Origin: Eutreptiella sp. 'Long Island Sound 2002'
Lineage: Eukaryota > Euglenozoa > Euglenophyceae > Eutreptiales > Eutreptiaceae
Reading direction: 5' to 3'
Assembly (NCBI GenBank): GCA_964036045.1
Contig: OZ038389.1
Location: forward strand, 37,006,154 to 37,070,153
DNA length: 64,000 nt
This document shows positions 46,399 through 58,424 of this stretch, piece by piece (position 1 is the first letter of the stretch; each line of letters opens with the position of its first letter). A model generated the notes under the pieces. The model was not told the origin of the DNA. It saw nothing but the letters and a program-made list of their open reading frames with translations, and made no database searches. The translations under genes and the position numbers were made by a program.

Positions 46399-46618
46399 CA
46401 AGGGATGCATTGGAAGGGGCGGGGGGGGGGGGTTACCCCCCCCTCCAGGGCGTCCAGCCTATGCCCAGCCACGGTGTCCCTGACCGCAACTGCCGGCTTC
46501 AATGGTGTTTGTAACCGACAGTAACCGCCCCTAACCGCTTCGGCAACCTCCTCCAACCGCCTGTCTAACCGCTGCTGGGGCCTCCTCTGAGGTCCCGTCC
46601 CTTCTAATGCATCCATGC
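46399..46618 (+). mobile_element. hAT-like MITE family A, copy 2
   Basis: GGGATGCATTGGAAGGG at the left, CCCTTCTAATGCATCC at the right. It contains the family's GTAACCGACAGTAACCGCC and CCTCCTCCAACCGCC motifs. It lies in intron 8-9. Flanking duplication is not clear. Confidence 0.85.
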
Positions 46619-47399
46619 CCCCCCCCCCCCCCCCCCGCCAAAGCAATACCCCCCGAGGGGAGCGGCGGGGGGGGGGGGGGGCGGGATCGAGAGTCCGCCT
46701 CTTGTGGGGGGGAGATGGTGCCCATGCCGCCGGCCGGTGGAGGCCTGGTATCAGCAACGCACGACGCACGACTTCCAGTGCACGCCCAACCCCTGACAGC
46801 ACAGCGCGGACTGGGGTCACGGGCCCTCACAAACCCTCCCGCAGGGCAAGAACGCCCACGACTCAACATCATCAGCTCGGACACACTCAGTCTACTCCGA
46901 GACTGGCCGCCACACTTCCAAAACAAAGTTAATTCTGAGGTTTTGGGCTGAAGTCAAATGGAGCAGAAGCAGCACCAAGTACCCCCCGCCCCCCGCGTCC
47001 GTACCAGAACACGCAGTCAAAATAAGAAAGACGCACAGAGCCCCAGCACCGCCCCTTCCTCAGAAGCAACAGAGGAATGCCTCGATCGTGTCTCCCAAAC
47101 GCTAAAGCGTCCTGTTTGTCTACTCATGGCACGGGTATGAAAAGACCCACAACAAAGGACTTCCGGGTCTGGGGGGGGGGGGGGTCCAAGATAAGAAGCA
47201 CATGAACAAGAAGACACGCGCCCTCTTGTTCGGGGCGGGGGGTTACGCAGCAGTCGTTGGAGCACCGCATGAAATGGCAGTCGCGGTTCCCATCAAGAAA
47301 CAAGTGTCGCATTTCTGAGGACAGCTCCGGCGTGGCACTTGTGCAACCCGAAGCGGAGGGGCAGAGGCACTGAGAAGGGGGGGCAGAGATTGGCTTAAG

Positions 47400-47535
47400 T
47401 GGCGGGGTTTGGGGGGTGGGGGGGGGGGGGGTCTGGAACCCACAAGTCCAAAAGTTTGTGGAGTTCCTTTTGTAAATGTCATTCTTTCCCGCAATGCAAT
47501 CCGGTGGGGGGGGGCGTTAGCCCCCCCCCCAAACC
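47400..47535. repeat. Repeat family D, copy 1
   Basis: G-run, GTCTGGAACCC, TTTTGTAAATGTCATTCTTT, CCCGCAATG, then G-run/C-run. Parallel to 51970-52115. Confidence 0.6.
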
Positions 47536-47884
47536 CCCTGTGTAACATTCCGTCGGGTTGTTGTTCCTTTACGGGGCCCTGGACAGTCACCCGGTCTTCC
47601 CTTCGCATGTTGCGTCGGGTTGCTGCGTTCTGTCGGCCGCTGCGGCCGGTGCTCCTGCTGGTGTCGTTTCCGCGTTCGCGGAGCCCAGTCGTTGGTGTGC
47701 TGGGGCTGTGCTGGATGTGGCGGGATGTGCCGTTTGCGCGTCGGCGGCGCCCAATAGTTGGCGTATTGAGGGTTGTGCTGGTTGTTGCCACCCCCCCACC
47801 CCCCCACCCCCCCAACCCCCCAGCCCAGGAGATGCTAAGTTGTTAAGCAATTCTGTGAAGGGGGGGGGTGGGGGGGCAGGGCAC

Positions 47885-48261
47885 CTCCGTGATCGCGACC
47901 ATGTTCCGGGCCTGCAGCGTGTACATCACGCCGCCGTACACGACGTTGCTGACCGCCAGCGTGAACATCAGGTGCGTCTTCTTGCTGCGGGGGTAGTTCC
48001 GCGCCATGTTCTTGCGGATCAGGCGCCGCAGCCTCGCGTCCTCCCCCCACACGAGGGCGCCCACAAACAGCCCCTGCAGACGGCTCTGGAAGGCCTGCGC
48101 CGCGAAGTTGAGGCCGAGCATGACCGCCAGGAGCAGGACCGTGAACATCCCGAAGAACACGCGGTAGTTCCGGAACTCGTAGGCCGCGGGCATCGCGTAG
48201 TACGCGATGCCCCCCCCCGCCACCGCGACGACCCCCACGCAGGTCTGCCAGAGGTCCAGCC
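47885..48261 (-). CDS. FtsX-like permease, exon 8
   Basis: Acceptor GTGGCCCAG|GGCTGG (phase 1) and donor ACGGAG|GTGCCC (phase 0), 125 complete codons. It contains three likely helices: VGVVAVAGGGIAYYAMP, FFGMFTVLLLAVMLGLNF and THLMFTLAVSNVVYGGVMY. KNMARNYPRSKKT lies before the third. The basic loop before the helix that re-enters the membrane is typical of tandem FtsX permeases. Confidence 0.9.
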
Positions 48262-51200
48262 CTGGGCCACGGGGGCAGTGGGCGGGGGGCGGGGAGCGGG
48301 GCAGGGGGAGAGGGGGGGCGCAGGACAGGGCCAGCGGAGGTCTACACATGACCGGCGTCGACCTGCGACCTGCTCCTCAGGACAGAGCGGGAGGGGCGCC
48401 CGTGCAAATGTACGTGACAGCCACGGGCCAGGAATGGCAGCATTAGCCATGGCTGAACATCACATCAACACAAACAGGGTGGGGCTGCAGTGGCAAGCAG
48501 GATGCTACCGTGTGGAGAACTACCACTGACATGACTCATTTTGGGGGGTGCGCTGGTCGGCAGTGGGGTGAGGATTGCGGGGGGCGGGGGGGGGGGGGTC
48601 AATACGACAGATTGCCCCAGGCACAGCGGGGGGGGGGGGGGCTACATCGATTTAAGGTGAGCTAAGCGAAGCTGTAGGTGGAACCTGTTTAAGACTTATC
48701 CGGTTCAACAAGGTGGGGGGGCGGACGCGTTACAAAACAGTGCTGCCACCGTGGGCACGGACATGGGGAGCCGGAAGGAGCCTCATTGATGCGCAAAGAC
48801 CAGCGCAACAGCAGAGGTCAGGACATACCAAGATCCTCCAGCCTCTGCATCATCACCGTCGTCTCTGCGGCGGCAAAGTGGTACGTGTCCAGGGCATCGC
48901 GCAAGACGCTGCCCAACGCTCGTCTGATCGGCACAACGACAGCGGCACATGGCACCAACAGCCCTGAAATATAGGAGAGAGTGTGCCTGCGAACACAGGG
49001 TCTGTGTCAGTGAATTGAGGTGATCCAATATGAAATGTCGTGTCTGGTCCCTTTGTGTCCGCACTTTTTGTGAGCCCATGCACGTCCGCAGTGGCCATGG
49101 TGGCGTGGGGTATGGGGAGCACTTCCATTGTGCCGCAGGGGGCTGGTAATTGGCTTTGGTGCACATTTTCAAGGGAACAAGCGAGAGCAGAAAACGTTCC
49201 ATGCAGCATGATCATTTGACACCATCACTCTTTATAGAGGAGAGAATATGGCCCTAGCTCAGCATGACATCAAGCTACACCCTGAATCGGAGTTAGAGTG
49301 TTGAGTTGGAGTTGGAGCCGGAGTCAAAGGCCAAGTCGTTGCTCTGCATGCGCACTAGGTGCATCCTGCGCATGCAGAGGCCGGGATACTCACCCAAGAA
49401 TACCTGTCACCTGACTGGTAGCACAGCCAAGCAGCAAAGCCCACATGAGAACAACGAAACAGCCTTCAACGACGGAATTCATTGAGAAAGAGGACCAGCT
49501 CAAGAGGTCGACATTTTCGGACACTCATGGGTGGGGGCAGGGTGGAGGGCCACCAGTCCTTGTACTGACTTCGAGTGTTTCGGTGCCCATGGCTTCGGTC
49601 TTGGAGGCGGCGATGAGGTGTCCCTTGACTCGGAGCGCATCACCCCTGCCTTCTCGGGGTCCCCATAGTGGGGAGAAATCAATATGGCTACATCACCCCT
49701 GCCTTCTCGGGGTCCCCATCGTGGGGAGACTTCAATATGGGGGATGGAAAATGGGTAAAAATGGTTGAAAATGGGCAACAAAGGGTGACGATTCAAATGT
49801 GTCACATCCCAAATGCATAGGAAGCTAAAAGAAACCCAGTATGGAACCAAAAACTTGTGAAAAGGGGCCAAAAGTAGGGTGCGAGTATTTGCCGACATCC
49901 GAAACTTCGCCTTGCATGCGCACTGCGTGCACGGCATTCCCAAAATCGAAGCTAGAGTTGGAGCCAGAACCCGAGTCGGTTGTGGATGAGTCATTGTCTA
50001 TGCCATAGGCTTGAATCACTGTCTCTTACAAGGGGCTGCATCCCAAAGATGCGCTTTGGGAAATTGCCACATGGACCATCGGGTTGGGCTTGTTGATGAG
50101 CCACTAGAGGCAAAAGGATGCTTGTTCACCGCCCCGAACAAAGGAGTGCCAATTACGGTATTTAGCTTGCCATCTTGGGTGATCTTTATTCTTTGTCTTG
50201 GAATATGGTCGGGTACCATGCTTTCTTTCCGGAAAGCCACCACCTGGTAAGATCACCTCTTACCCCCTTCTTAAGGTCTTTGGGCTGCGGGCCACATCTT
50301 TTCACCACCCATCACTCTGCACACCGCATGCAAGCCCAAAGCGCAAAGCGGAGAGCACTCAAATGGATGCATAACCCTTGCCATCTCAAGGACTCCAAAT
50401 TGGAGAAAATGTAAATGGCTGCGTGAACCCTGCCGTCTCGGCCACATGATTTCAGCTGTGTGCATGCACATCATGACGTGCCAAAATATTTCTGTTTTGG
50501 CTGGGGAAAAAATTGGGCGGAATTGGCTTGGTTGAAACTGCCAAAAAAATGAGGTGAGTTTGATCTTATGGGTCAAATATGGTTACCCACCCCCCACCCG
50601 TGGTATAAGAAGATGGTGCAGATATGGCCCATGGCCAGCAGAGTTAGCAGCATGGCAAAATGGCCTGTGCTGTATCAGGGACGGGCAACAAGCGCACCAT
50701 TTGTGAAGAGAAGAGGCCCAAAAGGGAGAATGCACTGGAGGAAGATGAAGAACATGGTACACAGGGGGACATTTCGTGTGAAAGAAGTGCCATGATGCAC
50801 CATCACATGCACCACATGCCCCATGTTTTAGGATAAGGACCCAAACTGCGGGCCAAGGGGCGCTCCATAGGTGCCGCAAGATAAGAGCCCCCATCGGCTC
50901 GCCCCAAGGGGTCCCATGGGCTTCTCCTCAACGTACCTCAATAAGTGCAGTCGGGTCTGCTGCAGTGCAGCACGTTTTATTGCAAAGAACAGAACACGGG
51001 AGGGCGTGGGCCATGAGAAGATGGCAAATGGCTATGACACAGCACCGTCTGCCATTGAGACGGCCTCACTGTGCAAAACCCCCTTGGCTCCCGAACGTTT
51101 ACGTGGGGGGCTGGGGGGGCCTTAGAGCCCCTTTTCCCACCCACCCCCTCTGGAGGCGGACTCCAAGAGCCGGCACTCTTTTTTCCATGTTTTTCATGCA

Positions 51201-51538
51201 TACTCCATGACATAACCGCTGGCACTGTCACAGTCTGTCCCTGTGCCTGTCACTGTCACTGTGTCACTCCAGAGGGGGGGGGGGGGGGTCATCCTCTGGT
51301 TATCAGCCGTTCTGATACATCCCTGCCCCCCCCCCTACCCCCATAAGCAAGTTGGTGCCAAAATTTTCAGATATTTGCATTGAGAAAATAAGCGTGTGGT
51401 CCTGAGAGCCCCTTTCCGCAACCTCCCTGAATTCGGAAGGGCTCCAGGGGCCCGCCCCCCCCCAAGTCAAATTTTCACCCGCCCTTGAATACGCCCCTTC
51501 AGACGTCAGCCTCTTAAAACAGGTACAGTGTCCGATAC
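48262..51538. other. Intron 7-8 with minor repeats
   Basis: A 53-bp tandem duplication at 49638-49741 carries CACCCCTGCCTTCTCGGGGT and CCCCATxGTGGGGAGA. Looser relatives occur at 50370-50440 and 56470-56500. GCATGCGCACT strings occur at 49345 and 49914 with GTTGGAGCC nearby. Confidence 0.55.
50660..50836 (+). CDS. Small ORF with CxxKRPKxEN motif, 58 residues
   Basis: Starts MACAVSGTGNKRTICEEKRP and continues KRENALEEDEE before a His/Met-rich end. The TICExKRPKxEN string is shared with the ORF at 55549. Conservation between the two may simply reflect a shared dispersed repeat. Opposite strand to the host gene. Confidence 0.25.
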   Translation: MACAVSGTGNKRTICEEKRPKRENALEEDEEHGTQGDISCERSAMMHHHMHHMPHVLG

Positions 51539-51731
51539 CTAAGATCAAAGGCGCGATCCAAGTTTGAGGGCTCTGAGAATAAGCCGCCGGAAATCCAGTG
51601 ACGTAGCTGACGAGCACCTCCAGGCCCCAGCCCGAGGCTCTGCCGACTGCCAGGCCAACGACGGTGGCAGGGACGGCAAACGCGAAGGCCGAGTACACCA
51701 GCACCATCCAGAGACTGGAACGGGGCAGGCC
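51539..51731 (-). CDS. FtsX-like permease, exon 7
   Basis: Acceptor CTCTCAG|GGCCTG in phase 0 restores the signature YGMLRAL|GLPRSSLW across the splice. Helices follow: MVLVYSAFAFAVPATVVGLA and YVTGFPAAYSQSPQTWIAPL. Donor CTTAG|GTATCG leaves phase 1, matching exon 8. Confidence 0.9.
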
Positions 51732-51969
51732 CTGAGAGGGTCGGTGGGAATGCCGGGGCACAGGGGCACGAGGAGAGCTGCGGCTGCGGGCTCCATATGG
51801 ACTGGGGCTGCGGCGAACACACCCGTTGAGTCGGGCTGCGCATCGGACAGTCAGCGGCAGGCGGACCGGCGGGACGTCCCAATGCGCCATGCGACTTGTG
51901 GGGCCGGGGGATACAACACCGCGTGAACGGACCACGCAGCCCCTGGTCACTGCCCCCCCCAGCCCAGGG

Positions 51970-52115
51970 AAGTGGTAGAAGTGGGGGAGGGGGGGGGGGG
52001 AGGGTCTGGGACCCAAACGTTTGCGTACCAAAAATGGCCCGGCATTTTCCCGATTGTAAATTTCGGTTTTTTCCCGCGATGGTCACTTTGGTCTGGGGGG
52101 GGGGGTCAGGGGGGG
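51970..52115. repeat. Repeat family D, copy 2
   Basis: G-run, GTCTGGGACCC, GATTGTAAATTTCGGTTTT, CCCGCGATG, G-run. Inside intron 6-7. Confidence 0.6.
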
Positions 52116-52395
52116 GTACCCCACCCTCTCCTCTGGTGGTGTACGTTCTATCACTCCCCTTTCCCAGCCTGGCCTGTTCCGGAGGAAGCGGTGGGAGGCC
52201 TGGCATGTGACTCCAGGCTCCCGGTGACTGGTCAGCCCCTGTGCGTCCCACACGTCCGCTTGCGACTCAGGCGAGTTTTTGAAGGCGGTCAGTGGACGAG
52301 AGAGACCGTGGCACAGACGTAAGGATGAGGGCTCGAGGCCGCTCACCCAACCAGATCCCGAAGCTCGACTGTGTGATGGTGGTGAGGCTGCAACC

Positions 52396-52611
52396 CAGGA
52401 ATGCATTGGAAGGGGGGGAGGTATGGGCTGGGCCCCCTTCAGGGCGCCCAGCCCACGCCCGGCCACTGTCCCCCTGACGGCAAGTGCCAGCCTCAATGGC
52501 ACTTGTAACCGACAGTAACCGCCCCCAACCGCTTTGGCAACCTCCTCCAACCGCCTGCCTCACCGCTGCTGGGGCCTCCTCTGAGGTCCCCTCCCTTCCC
52601 ACGCCTCCCTG
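52396..52611 (+). mobile_element. hAT-like MITE family A, copy 3
   Basis: CAGGAATGCATTGGAAGGG to CCCTTCCCACGCCTCCCTG. GCTGCAAC occurs on both sides (52387-52394 and 52612-52619), an 8-bp target duplication with one extra C at the left. It lies about 30 bp inside intron 6-7 from the donor of exon 6. Confidence 0.9.
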
Positions 52612-52649
52612 GCTGCAACCCCCCGCCAGACCCGCACCACGGCACACAC

Positions 52650-52916
52650 CAGGGCCCGCAGCATGCCGTATTCGTAGGTCTTCACGTCGGTCCTCGTCAC
52701 CATCAGCCCGTACACCAACAAGTAGACCAGCACCAGCATCGACGCGATGGAGGCCATCAAGAGCTGCTCCAGGCCCACGTGGAAGAAGTCGTACACGCTC
52801 AAGTCCAGGGCGTACTGCACCGTGCAGTTGTACGCTGGCCCCAGGCGCTTGAACACGGCGTCGGTGAAGGCCACGGTGCGCTGCTCGCGCCGTTCGGGGT
52901 GGTCCTGGTAAATGGC
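52650..52916 (-). CDS. FtsX-like permease, exon 6
   Basis: Acceptor GTCGTCGCAG|GCCATT and donor CCCTG|GTGTGT, 89 codons in phase 0. It codes the end of extracellular domain 1 (YNCTVQYALDLSVYDFFH), a strong TM helix MASIASMLVLVYLLVYGLMV, and the start of the FtsX signature, TYEYGMLRAL. Confidence 0.9.
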
Positions 52917-53147
52917 CTGCGACGACGGGGCACAGGTCGGGGGCCCCCGGCGCAGGAGAGCAGAGGGAGGGGCACGTGTTGGGACACGCCGTGAGCACGA
53001 GCGCAGTCACATTCGCTTGCCCGACGATCCGCTTTCGGACAAAACCCACTGTCGGTCACACAGCACGCGCGACGCACCGCCACGAAGCCCCATCCGCACA
53101 AAACCAATGAGCGCCACTCACACCGGCAACGGAGGGCGGGGCAGGGC

Positions 53148-53190
53148 ATTTGTAACCGACAGTAACCGCCCCCAACCGCTTTGGCAACTC
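53148..53190 (+). repeat. MITE family A fragment
   Basis: Only CATTTGTAACCGACAGTAAC and the following CGCCCCCAACCGCTTTGGCAAC remain. Confidence 0.75.
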
Positions 53191-53597
53191 ACACCGGCAA
53201 CGGAGGGCAGGGGAAGTGGGGCGTTGGTGGACTCAGTCGGACGCTAGTCTCCAGAAAGCGCAGCCCCGAACATGTCGCATTTCACTCAGCGGAGAGAACA
53301 GAAAGCGGTCCCTCGCACGTGCCGTGTCGTGACAGGGAGGGGGGGGGGCAGGAAGGAGACGGGAGGGGCTCGATGCAACACCCCCACTCCGCCCTGTCCC
53401 TCGTGACACAGTGGCGTGCTGGACCTGACAAAGGCGCTTCCGTGAGTCAACACCGGACAATATGACTGCCCCCTAATGCAATGTCAGTCCGCGAACGGAA
53501 ACAACCCTCTGATGAACGGGGGCGGGATCAGGGCAACGGCCGACAACCCACCAGTCATCCTGGGGATCATGGTTCGGCGCTAATGGGGGGGGGGGGG

Positions 53598-53709
53598 GTT
53601 GGCACAAGGCCTCGGTATCTGATTGGTTGCCTTTGGCGGCGCCTATTGGCCTCTCGCCACTGCCCATTCTGACCCTCTGTGGGCCCGAACGTGTTTTGGT
53701 TGTGCCAAC
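53598..53709 (+). mobile_element. Repeat family B, short copy with inverted ends
   Basis: GTTGGCACAA at the left and TTGTGCCAAC at the right are perfect inverted repeats enclosing 92 bp. G-runs lie on both sides. A small MITE is the simplest reading. Confidence 0.75.
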
Positions 53710-54228
53710 TACCGGGGGGGGGGGGGGGGGGCTATTCCGTGTCCAGGAAAATCCGAATGCACTAATTCTGGCGCGACAAAACCTGCGCCATCTTTTTTAA
53801 TTTAAAAGAAAATGAGCAAAGGTTGCTCATGAGAAACAGTGGACGGCTGCTGCTATTGCCTGGAGGACTTTCCTGGTGCATCAACCAGCGCTCTTGTCTG
53901 CACCCCTTTGAATGCCACGGGAACACTACAAATGGGGAAAGACCACCTCAGCACTTCTGCGACTTCCACGCGAAACCAATTATCATTAACTAAATCCTCT
54001 GGGATGGTACAAGGGAGCAAAGGCACGGCCTAACGCATACCCGTGCAAATCCTTCAAACCACCAAACGAATGGCTCCGACGAACGCGCGACCGACCGACC
54101 GGTTGACAGGTGCACGCGCGGCTGACCGACCAACGGACGGACGGAGGGACGGCCCCTGGTATCCCCTGCGCACTGACCCGCCTCCGCACGGCACACACTG
54201 GCCCCAGACCCACAAGCCTCACGCGTAC

Positions 54229-54349
54229 CTCTCGCTCCTTGGCATTGACGATGACCATGAAAGAGAACTCGTTCATGTCAAAGTCCTGCACCGCATCCGC
54301 AACGCTCCGGAGGCTCATGTCGCTGTACTTATTGACAATGGCCGTGTAC
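54229..54349 (-). CDS. FtsX-like permease, exon 5
   Basis: Acceptor GATGTGTACAG|GTACAC takes two bases from exon 4 to complete an Arg codon. Donor GAGAG|GTACGC is phase 0. It reads YTAIVNKYSDMSLRSVADA and FSFMVIVNAKERE, extracellular domain 1. Confidence 0.85.
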
Positions 54350-55053
54350 CTGTACACATCAGCGCACGGACACGGCCGCGGGCGAGTCACACCGCCGTTG
54401 CTTTGCTTCGCTGTGCAGCGCTCTGCCCGTGGCTCGACAGTGCTATGCCGGATCTGTTTGGGCGGACTTGTCAGTATCCTCGAGAACGGGGATTGGGGAT
54501 GGGGGGGGGGGGGGGTTTGAGCCACTTCTCCAGACCCCCCCCTTCAGGGCTCCAACGTCAGGCAGCCCAAAAGGGTCTGTGAGGGGCTCAGGACGGGGTC
54601 CAGGGGTACCCCCACATGTATCCCTCAAAACGATCCCCGCGACGCGCTGATCACTTTGAGTTACGTATCATGGGGAACGAATGTTTAGAGTTTCTGTCCG
54701 GGCCGCTTTGCGGATTTCCGAGCCAATGCACTGTCTTTATACAAGCGCTTTGACATTTGAGCCCCTTTCCCAGACCCCCCCCCTCCTTCCCCCGCAAGCC
54801 TTCTTTCCACCTCCCGCCCCCTTCAGGGGAGGAGGGGAGGGGGGAGGGCAGCGGGACCCCTCACGCGTACCGTGAGGGCCGGCCTGGCATTTGCAGTGCT
54901 CAGGGAATACCATGAGGAATAGCGGCCAGCTTTCCCTTCCACCGCTTTACCAAACTCCAGTACCTGCCTCCCCCACCATTTGTTTTGGACCCACCAGAGC
55001 CCCCCAACCCCCAACACGGCAACATCCACACACGGCCTCCAGCCGCCACTCAC

Positions 55054-55293
55054 CACATTTGTTGTCATCCTTGAGGTTGTGCTTGGCTTCCCTCCCGTTT
55101 GAGCACTGGCCGGTCCTACAGCTGTGCCTCGGTGCCAAAAAGGCAGAGAGTGTATCAGGAAAGGCAACCACAGGCCCCAAAAGCGGGCCGGGGTGCACCG
55201 TCACGTTGGTCCCGTGGTGCACACGCCGAAACCAAGGCCGGCGACGCTGCCGAAAGCTACTTTTGGACCTCTGCGCACACTTATCGTGCAGCA
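55054..55293 (-). CDS. Possible phase 1-1 cassette exon
   Basis: Acceptor GTGCCTGCAG|TGCTGC and strong donor AATGTG|GTGAGTGG, 240 bp, open, with a Cys-rich end RHSCRTGQC and KDDNKC. It lies in intron 4-5 of the permease but the phase (1-1) does not fit the phase 2 junction between exons 4 and 5. It could be an alternative exon or belong to something else. Confidence 0.2.
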
Positions 55294-55548
55294 CTGCAGG
55301 CACGGCACAGGGCTTTTCGGAATCCTTGTGCCAAAGTACACGCAATGCCTGCGTGTGGTCCATTGGCCCGGAATCCTCTTTGGCATGGGCATGCGACTGC
55401 CCCTAAGCAGGCTCGTTCTTGCAAACGGGGAGGTCTGATTTACTATGTCAACTATTCCTCAACTCGAGGGGCCACACTGAAACGGGGGGGGGGGGCATCA
55501 CTACTTGACCAGACCCATCTTGTGGGCCCATACCGCATTGGGTATGGA

Positions 55549-55608
55549 ATGAAGTGCACCATTTGTGAAAGAAAGAGGCCCAAAAAAGAAAATGTAGCGA
55601 TAAATTAG
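55549..55608 (+). CDS. Short MKCTIC ORF or first exon
   Basis: MKCTICERKRPKKENVAIN then TAG. The MxCxxC start resembles the dual-CxxC ORFs at 8662 and 24449, and the CExKRPKxEN string is shared with 50660-50836. Only 19 residues, so this is suggestive at best. Confidence 0.2.
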   Translation: MKCTICERKRPKKENVAIN

Positions 55609-57934
55609 GAAAACAAGTTGTGGGGGGGGGGGGGACGTTGTGTAGAAAATGTGTGTATATATAGGGCACTATTCTGTTTGTATTCTGGGATAACCACCCA
55701 AACTGCACACCGCAGGGGAAGCGTTCCCTCTGTGTTGGCACATGTCTTAAAGGAAAACAGCCGCTTACCGCCTACAATGTGTGTTGCAACCCTTTCCATG
55801 ACCAAACATACGCTTGCACCCCTTTAACAAATGGACAAAGCCTCAAGACATATGGTGTTGTTTCCCAGTTCTGCACCTCGGTCTCAAGTTAATTGTTCCC
55901 CAAAGAAACAGGCATGTCATTGTACAACAGAGTCACTTGACCAATGAGCTTCCCATTAAGCAGCAGTTCTTACCACGATTGGTGGACATGCATCCCAACG
56001 CATGCATGGGGCCCTGCATTGGACACATTCCAAGGTACAAATACCGTATCTCTGAAATACACAAGCAATGCTAAAATTTTCATGTAGTTTGCAAGAAAGA
56101 TACTGGGGAATTCTGAAAATATGGAATTCATGATGCCGAGAATGTTCCCAAGACATTGAGGGCTAAACCTGTGCGCCGCAGGTGCCGCGGGGCATGAATA
56201 ATCCTCTTAAACTGTAGAAACGGTGAAATTGCAACAAGAAGGAAAAACACCACTCCATGACCATGGAGTGTTTTGGAGTACCTGCCTGTACAAAATCCAC
56301 TGTGTGAATAGCACAAAGACTGCACTTGAGCTAGAGGAGAGCTCCGAATGCAGGATCTTCACTAAGCAACCAACCACATTTGTATAGCGCCTCGTCTTGC
56401 GAATCTAGCGCTCAAAGCATGGACGTTTGATGACAGGGAAGCAAAGGGGAACCCCTACCTTCTCAAATAGCAACATAACCCCTGCCTTCTTGAGCCTGAC
56501 CACATGGGCTAAACAATTTTATTAGCCCCTTCAAATGCACCAAAACGGAACGGCTGCATAGCCCAGCATTCCCCATCACCCCAACCCCAAGCCCCAAACA
56601 CACACGGATCAGCGGGGGGGGGGGGGGGGGGCTCAACAAAAAAAAGTCCCCAAGGGACGTATTGCACAGTGCAAATGGGGTGGAGTGTGAAAAAGTAGTG
56701 AATCCAGTAACAATGAATTGCTTGTCTTGTTTGCTGTTGGGATTATTCCTAACGCCGCAGGTGCGCTGCAGGGCGCACCGCAGGCGCCACAGGGGTGTAG
56801 CCCTCATTGCGCTGGCAAAATCCCAAACTTCGAAGGCACATGGAAGGGCCACCATTGAGAGGAGGCCAACGAAGTGGTCACGAAGGTGTCTTACGAATAT
56901 GGAAGTCTTTGGTTTCAGCAGCCTTCCTAGGGGTCAAAGATCGTACAAATGTCCAAGTGGACCTTGCTGACAAGCTGGGAACATAATGCAAGGAAAATGT
57001 CACAGCGTTGGTCCTGCACTGCACACTAGATGGGTAAAATAAGGAAGGCAACATGTCCAAACATTGAAAAAGGACTGCTTGGGTGGTGTATTGTTGAGAT
57101 ATGTTCCCTAGCTCCAATCCTTGAGATGAACATCGAACCAACGTAGCGGACCTATTATGCCGTAAGCTTGATTTTCCCTTTGATTGTTGCCAAATTCTGC
57201 AGGAGTGCGAACTCCATTTCAAGTTATGCCATGGTGATCGACATTCACCTGATCTTCCCAACAGGGCGGGTTTACGGTCATGCATCACATGTGCATGAAC
57301 CACTAGCCTCCATATGTCTTCCATACGAATCATGAGTGGTTCATCACCAAGTGTCCTCTGCTGGACGCAAGGCCATCAGCGGAACGCCTCCCCCTAAAAA
57401 AAAACACCCCTTCCGGCAATCCACACGCCTTTGTGTCCGAGGACAGGTTGGCACCCGTGGTTTGGAGAAATGACTTCATGTTGGTCACAGGCGCCGCCCC
57501 ACACAAGTAGCCGCCGATTCGCCTGCACAATCGCGCGCGCGTCATCAGGATCAGACTGGCTGTCGCTTGTACTGAGTATACCCGTGGCTAATGACGTCGG
57601 GCGGTGCTGTAATTCAGCGAAGTGGTTCAGGAAATCAGAGATGCCGCGCCCCCGGGGCGGGTACGTGAAACCCCCTTCTGGTGTTGATTTTGAGAAGAAA
57701 GTCCACCATCCCAAACCACACCGGCGAAGGGGGGGAGAAAACAACGGGATCTAAAAAGGGTTTGAGCTCTTAGACATGCCATTTACGAAATGCACTGTTC
57801 AGTACATGCCCTTTACATGGGCTCTTTCCCAATCTTTGGTCCGGTGACTGGCAATGAACGAAGCATTCGGGTCCCATTCAAGCGCTTGCCCGCCCCAAAA
57901 GCGACCCTCTGCAGGCCGCGCACGGGTGCAAGGG

Positions 57935-58144
57935 CAGGAATGCATTGGAACGGGGGGTGCCCCCCTCCCCTCCAGGGCACGCAGCCTACGCCCAGCCACG
58001 GTCTCCCTGGCGCCAAGTGCCAGGCTCAATGGCATTCGTAACCGACAGTAACCGCCCGCAATCGCTTGGGCAACCTCCTCCAACCGCCTGTCTAACCGCT
58101 GCTGGGTCCGCCTCTGAGGTCCCTTCCCTTCTAACGCATCCCTG
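57935..58144 (+). mobile_element. hAT-like MITE family A, copy 4 (best preserved)
   Basis: 210 bp. CAGGAATGCATTGGAA at the left pairs with TTCTAACGCATCCCTG at the right. The 8-bp sequence TGCAAGGG is duplicated exactly at 57927-57934 and 58145-58152. CAGGG-type ends and an 8-bp duplication are hallmarks of hAT transposons. No coding capacity. The right duplication ends five bases short of the first base of intron 4-5. Confidence 0.9.
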
Positions 58145-58157
58145 TGCAAGGGAGCAC

Positions 58158-58282
58158 CTGTCCATACAGAAGCTGTCCAGGACGGTGGCCAGCAACCCGT
58201 TGGCGTCCACCACCGCGGCGTTCCCGATGCCGGAGGGGTATTTGCTGTTGGCGGAGCCGATGGCCTGCCCCACGGTAAACTC
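58158..58282 (-). CDS. FtsX-like permease, exon 4
   Basis: Acceptor CGCTTTGCAG|GAGTTT (phase 0) and donor GACAG|GTGCTC (phase 2). It reads EFTVGQAIGSANSKYPSGIG and VVDANGLLATVLDSFCM. A MITE sits only six bases inside the following intron. Confidence 0.85.
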
Positions 58283-58424
58283 CTGCAAAGCGGGAGGCGC
58301 CAAAGACTGCGCACGTTCGGGGGCACGTGCGTCCAGCGCTGCGCCTCGGCACCACCGACAGAGGGGGCGACGCAGGTGACGGCCAGCCCCCAGCCACCGG
58401 CCAGAGGCAAACCCCCGCATGGAC

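Larger units (their letters stand above)
54350..58157. other. Intron 4-5; contents mostly unassigned
   Basis: At 3.8 kb this is among the longest introns. It contains a MITE at its start on the gene's strand, a possible antisense MKCTIC ORF, a possible cassette exon at 55054-55293, and ORF fragments at 57744-57330 on the minus strand (GISDFLNHFAELQHRP, ARAIVQANRRLLVWGGACDQ) that look protein-like but match nothing I know. Confidence 0.5.

Noticed and set aside
47243-47846. Overlapping ORFs rich in Pro, Arg and Thr
   Set aside because: They cover repeat family D and G/C runs, have no motif, and lie in permease intron 8-9.
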